A program made the position numbers and the translations under genes. 9,114 nucleotides of DNA from a bacterium (GTDB lineage: Bacteria; Vulcanimicrobiota; Vulcanimicrobiia; Vulcanimicrobiales; Vulcanimicrobiaceae): assembly GCA_021807645.1 (NCBI GenBank), contig JAKBCP010000014.1, positions 1-9,114 on the forward strand, read 5' to 3'. Below, piece by piece: positions 6,896-9,114 of this stretch. The first letter of the stretch is position 1. Each line of letters begins with the position of its first letter. The notes under the pieces were generated by a model that was given only the letters and a program-made list of their open reading frames with translations, ran no database searches and was not told the origin of the DNA.

Positions 6896-7633
6896 ATGAA
6901 AGGCATCATCCTCGCAGGTGGGCTCGGCAGCCGCTTACGCCCGCTCACGAAGGTCACGAACAAGCATCTCTTGCCGATCTACGACAAGCCGATGATCTAT
7001 TATCCGATCGAAACCCTGGTCCGCGCCGGCATCAAAGATATCATGATCGTTACCGGCGGTAACTCGGCGGGCGACTTTCTTCGCTTGCTCGGAAACGGCT
7101 CGGAGTTCGGGCTCAAGGATATCTATTACACCTATCAAGAGGGCGAAGGCGGGATCGCCGATGCGCTAAAACTCTGCGAGCATTTCGCCGAAGGGAACCG
7201 CGTCGTCGTCATTCTCGGCGACAATATCGTGCAGGACGATATCTCGCCGTACGTGCGCCGTTTCGAGCAACAAGATTCCGGCGCGCGCATTCTCCTTAAA
7301 GCCGTCGAAGATCCGGAGCGCTTCGGCGTGCCCGAACTCGACGGCGAGCGCATCGTGCGGATCGAAGAGAAACCCGCGCAGCCCAAGAGCGGCTATGCGG
7401 TTACCGGAATCTACATGTACGACCGACGCGTCTTCGATTTTATCCGCCGCATCAAACCTTCACACCGGGGAGAGCTCGAGATCACCGACGTGAATAACCA
7501 CTACATTCGCGAAGGCGATCTGCATTACGATATCCTCGACGGTTGGTGGACCGACGCCGGCCAGTTCGAATCGTTGTTCAACGCGACGCAGCTCATCGCG
7601 CGCGAACGGATGGGGTCGGGAGACGGCACGTGA
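6896..7633 (+). CDS. rfbA: Glucose-1-phosphate thymidylyltransferase, short form
   Basis: Cytosolic nucleotidyltransferase that joins glucose-1-phosphate and dTTP to dTDP-glucose, the substrate of the preceding dehydratase. The nucleotide-binding loop is GGLGSRLRPLT at 8-18 (GSR where GTR is commoner), followed by NKHLLPIYDKPMIYYPIETL at 22-41. GDN at 108-110 carries the metal ligand Asp109. EEKP at 157-160 and WTDAGQFESL at 218-227, with Asp220, complete the active site. It has 245 residues, about 45 fewer than the enterobacterial RmlA, and matches the length of the short class such as B. subtilis SpsI, which lacks the C-terminal helical part. AAGGAG overlapping the rfbB stop (6879-6884) serves the ATG at 6896 with an 11-base spacer. 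It is surely in one operon with rfbB. Another hexose-phosphate or nucleotide preference cannot be excluded from sequence. Confidence 0.92.
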   Translation: MKGIILAGGLGSRLRPLTKVTNKHLLPIYDKPMIYYPIETLVRAGIKDIMIVTGGNSAGDFLRLLGNGSEFGLKDIYYTYQEGEGGIADALKLCEHFAEGNRVVVILGDNIVQDDISPYVRRFEQQDSGARILLKAVEDPERFGVPELDGERIVRIEEKPAQPKSGYAVTGIYMYDRRVFDFIRRIKPSHRGELEITDVNNHYIREGDLHYDILDGWWTDAGQFESLFNATQLIARERMGSGDGT

Positions 7634-7648
7634 GGACGAACTAGCCCG

Positions 7649-8359
7649 ATGCCGTTCTGTGCTGTCTGCGAATCTGAGATCTCCGCGTGGCTGCCGCACC
7701 CGAACGCTAGTGCCCGTAGCCCGCTCATGGCGATGATGGGCACGGTGGGCTCCGACCTTCGGAACTATTTGTGTCCGAATTGCGGGTGCAACGATCGCGA
7801 CCGCCACCTTTGGCTCTATCTCACCATTTCCGGGGTCGCCGACCGCATCGCGGGAGCGCGCATCCTGCATATCGCCCCCGAAGCGAAGATCGTTCCCCTT
7901 ATTTCAGCCCGACGACCCGCCGCATATATTCGGGGCGACCTCTTCCCGAGCTCGCCGGATCTCGTCCGCGTCGATTGCGAACGCATGGAATTCCCCGACG
8001 CAAGTTTCGATCTCATCCTGTGCAACCACGTGTTAGAACACGTTTCGGATCCCGAGGCCGCGTCTCGCGAATTTTATCGCACGCTCTCCCCCGAAGGCTA
8101 TCTTGTCGCCCAGACCCCATACGTACCCACGCTCCGCTACCGGTTGGAATTCGTCGGATCGCTCTCCCCAGAGCAGGCGCGGTTTTTCTATGGACAGGAA
8201 GATCACGTTCGGCTCTTCGGAGGCGATGTTGCCGACTGCATTCGCAGTTCGGGGCTTGAAGGCGACCTTTTCCCCCACGACCGGGTGCTTCCGCAGCACG
8301 ACGCAGCTCGATACGGCTGCAACCCGCTCGAACCGTTTTTTCTCTTTACGAAGAAATAG
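7649..8359 (+). CDS. Class I SAM-dependent methyltransferase with N-terminal zinc ribbon
   Basis: Probable SAM-dependent methyltransferase of unknown substrate, 236 residues. Cys4-x2-Cys7 and Cys42-x2-Cys45 frame a likely zinc ribbon; the second knuckle, LCPNCGCNDRDRHLWLYL at 41-58, matches the CPxCG...RHR text common in one bacterial methyltransferase family. The Rossmann part follows. ILHIAPE at 72-78 is motif I in the 'HIAPE' variant, and GDLFP at 96-100 has the acidic residue after strand 2. FDLILCNHVLEHVSDP at 120-135 plus LSPEGYLVAQTP at 146-157 are the later strands of a methyltransferase type 11 domain. It starts 15 bases after rfbA with GAGGA at 7632-7636, so it is probably cotranscribed and may act on a sugar or a polysaccharide precursor. 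It lacks the roughly 400-residue layout of known dTDP-sugar C-methyltransferases. Its last 14 bases overlap the convergent WbqC gene. Confidence 0.82.
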   Translation: MPFCAVCESEISAWLPHPNASARSPLMAMMGTVGSDLRNYLCPNCGCNDRDRHLWLYLTISGVADRIAGARILHIAPEAKIVPLISARRPAAYIRGDLFPSSPDLVRVDCERMEFPDASFDLILCNHVLEHVSDPEAASREFYRTLSPEGYLVAQTPYVPTLRYRLEFVGSLSPEQARFFYGQEDHVRLFGGDVADCIRSSGLEGDLFPHDRVLPQHDAARYGCNPLEPFFLFTKK

Positions 8360-9068
8360 CCGGAACGAAACGCGCGCTTTCGAAATAAGCGCGAATCGCC
8401 GATGGCTCGTTCCACATCATCACATCGAGAATAGAGAGACCGGGCTCGTAGGCGAATGGTCCGGTCGCATAAACGAAATCGGGGGTTTCAAGAAACGAGA
8501 GCGTTACGCCGCGCGAAGCAAAATCCGCTGGATTGAAAAGCTCGCGTCCACCGATAGGGTTGACATATTCGTCTGCACCCACCGCCGCAGCGATTCGCGG
8601 CGCCCACCCCCCGGGGCTCGTCCGATCGGGCAGATCCAGCTGCATCTCCGAGCAAATTTCATAATGGAAAGGAATGTCGAGGTAGGAACACGTGAGTTTT
8701 AACGAGCGCACGTTCACCTCGACCATCGTTTCCGCAGTTCGAGCAAACGTATCGCGCACGATATCTTCAACGACCGCAAAAAACGGGGCGCGCTTGCGAT
8801 AATGGCTTATCCTACCCAGCACCTGCTGCGATGCTGCAGTCAAACCCCCCACTATGACCTCGCGAATACGTTGCGAACGCGAGGCGTTCCGAACGGGTAG
8901 CTGAATATATGCCCACCCCCCGTCACGCCGCAAAACGCGATTTCGCGTCATCCAGGATTTCGGCGTATATTGGGTGATGTCGAAAACGATCCAGCGATCG
9001 GTGCGAGCGATCAGCGCGAAGTGACCGGCGTTCGGAAAGAAATACGGTTGCATGATCGCCAGCCGCAT
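8346..9068 (-). CDS. WbqC-family protein
   Basis: Member of the WbqC-like family, found in O-antigen and other polysaccharide clusters; its biochemical role is not settled. The 240-residue protein opens MRLAIMQPYFFPNAGHFALI, and D30-x2-QY...W-x3-RNRVL (30-46) follows; both are the family hallmarks. The C-terminal GPFAYEPGLSILDVMMWNEP at 203-222 is the other conserved block. There is no signal peptide or membrane segment, so it is likely cytosolic. The ATG at 9068 has no strong ribosome site. It may be coupled to an upstream gene whose end would be at about 9073. It is transcribed toward the rfbB-rfbA-methyltransferase operon and overlaps it by 14 bases, so the two transcripts are antisense at their ends. 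Context supports work on a deoxy- or amino-sugar. Confidence 0.86.
   Translation of the reverse strand: MRLAIMQPYFFPNAGHFALIARTDRWIVFDITQYTPKSWMTRNRVLRRDGGWAYIQLPVRNASRSQRIREVIVGGLTAASQQVLGRISHYRKRAPFFAVVEDIVRDTFARTAETMVEVNVRSLKLTCSYLDIPFHYEICSEMQLDLPDRTSPGGWAPRIAAAVGADEYVNPIGGRELFNPADFASRGVTLSFLETPDFVYATGPFAYEPGLSILDVMMWNEPSAIRAYFESARFVPAISS
8373..8393. terminator. Hairpin just past the methyltransferase stop, possible transcription barrier
   Basis: Arms CGCGCTT (8373-8379) and AAGCGCG (8387-8393) are perfectly complementary around a seven-base loop. The hairpin starts 13 bases after the methyltransferase stop, the right place for a terminator of the plus-strand operon, but lies inside the WbqC coding end. 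No T-run follows on the plus strand and only a scattered one on the minus strand, so factor-independent termination would be weak. Confidence 0.3.
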
Positions 9069-9072
9069 CGGT

Positions 9073-9114
9073 TTAGGTTAAATATCTCTGCAAGGCTTGC
9101 GCGTGGCGGGAAGC
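9073..9114 (-). CDS. Possible C-terminal end of another minus-strand gene
   Basis: Read on the minus strand from the window edge, one frame gives ASRHAQALQRYLT and then TAA at 9075-9073, four bases before the WbqC ATG. The Ala/Arg/Leu-rich helix-like text and the tight spacing suggest the end of a cotranscribed upstream gene. Thirteen codons are too few to name a family, and the frame could be chance. Confidence 0.33.
   Translation of the reverse strand, partial: ASRHAQALQRYLT

Overview
The window is an ordinary bacterial chromosome segment, GC-rich and densely packed. It has two blocks that diverge from a 160-base intergenic region (5716-5875). I see no transposase, integrase, CRISPR array, rRNA or tRNA gene. 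The organism makes isoprenoids by the MEP pathway (dxr). It has a short, Thermus-like EF-Ts of 201 residues and uses GTG starts freely (pyrH, tsf, uppS). It carries dTDP-sugar and WbqC-type surface-polysaccharide genes. These traits fit a bacterium with a polysaccharide-decorated envelope. A deep-branching uncultured lineage such as Eremiobacterota (WPS-2) is possible, but that is a guess and the sequence alone does not place it.

Minus strand, 5715 down to 1: a housekeeping operon in the widely conserved order rpsB - tsf - pyrH - frr - small ORF - uppS - cdsA - dxr. It supplies ribosomal protein S2, EF-Ts, UMP kinase, ribosome recycling factor, undecaprenyl diphosphate synthase, CDP-diacylglycerol synthase and DXP reductoisomerase (cut by the window edge near its C-terminus). 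It therefore joins translation, pyrimidine supply, lipid-carrier synthesis and phospholipid synthesis. From pyrH onward the genes are nearly seamless: ATGA overlaps at pyrH/frr and uppS/cdsA, a GTGA overlap between the small ORF and uppS, and a 2-base gap at cdsA/dxr. The one larger internal gap, rpsB-tsf (97 bases before ATG-independent trimming; 95 bases to the chosen tsf start), holds a strong 11-bp hairpin. A promoter with an extended -10 lies upstream of rpsB.

Plus strand, 5876 to 8359: rfbB (dTDP-glucose 4,6-dehydratase), rfbA (glucose-1-phosphate thymidylyltransferase, short SpsI-like form) and a zinc-ribbon SAM methyltransferase, probably one transcript. The two sugar enzymes convert glucose-1-phosphate to dTDP-4-keto-6-deoxyglucose. 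The enzymes that would use this intermediate (rmlC/rmlD or an aminotransferase) are not here. A convergent WbqC-family gene (9068-8346, minus) overlaps the methyltransferase by 14 bases at their 3' ends, and the last bases of the window may hold the end of one more minus-strand gene.

The best candidate for something undescribed is modest: a 66-codon ORF wedged between frr and uppS, translationally coupled to uppS, that I cannot assign to a family. Everything else is recognisable, and I do not see a new multi-gene system.
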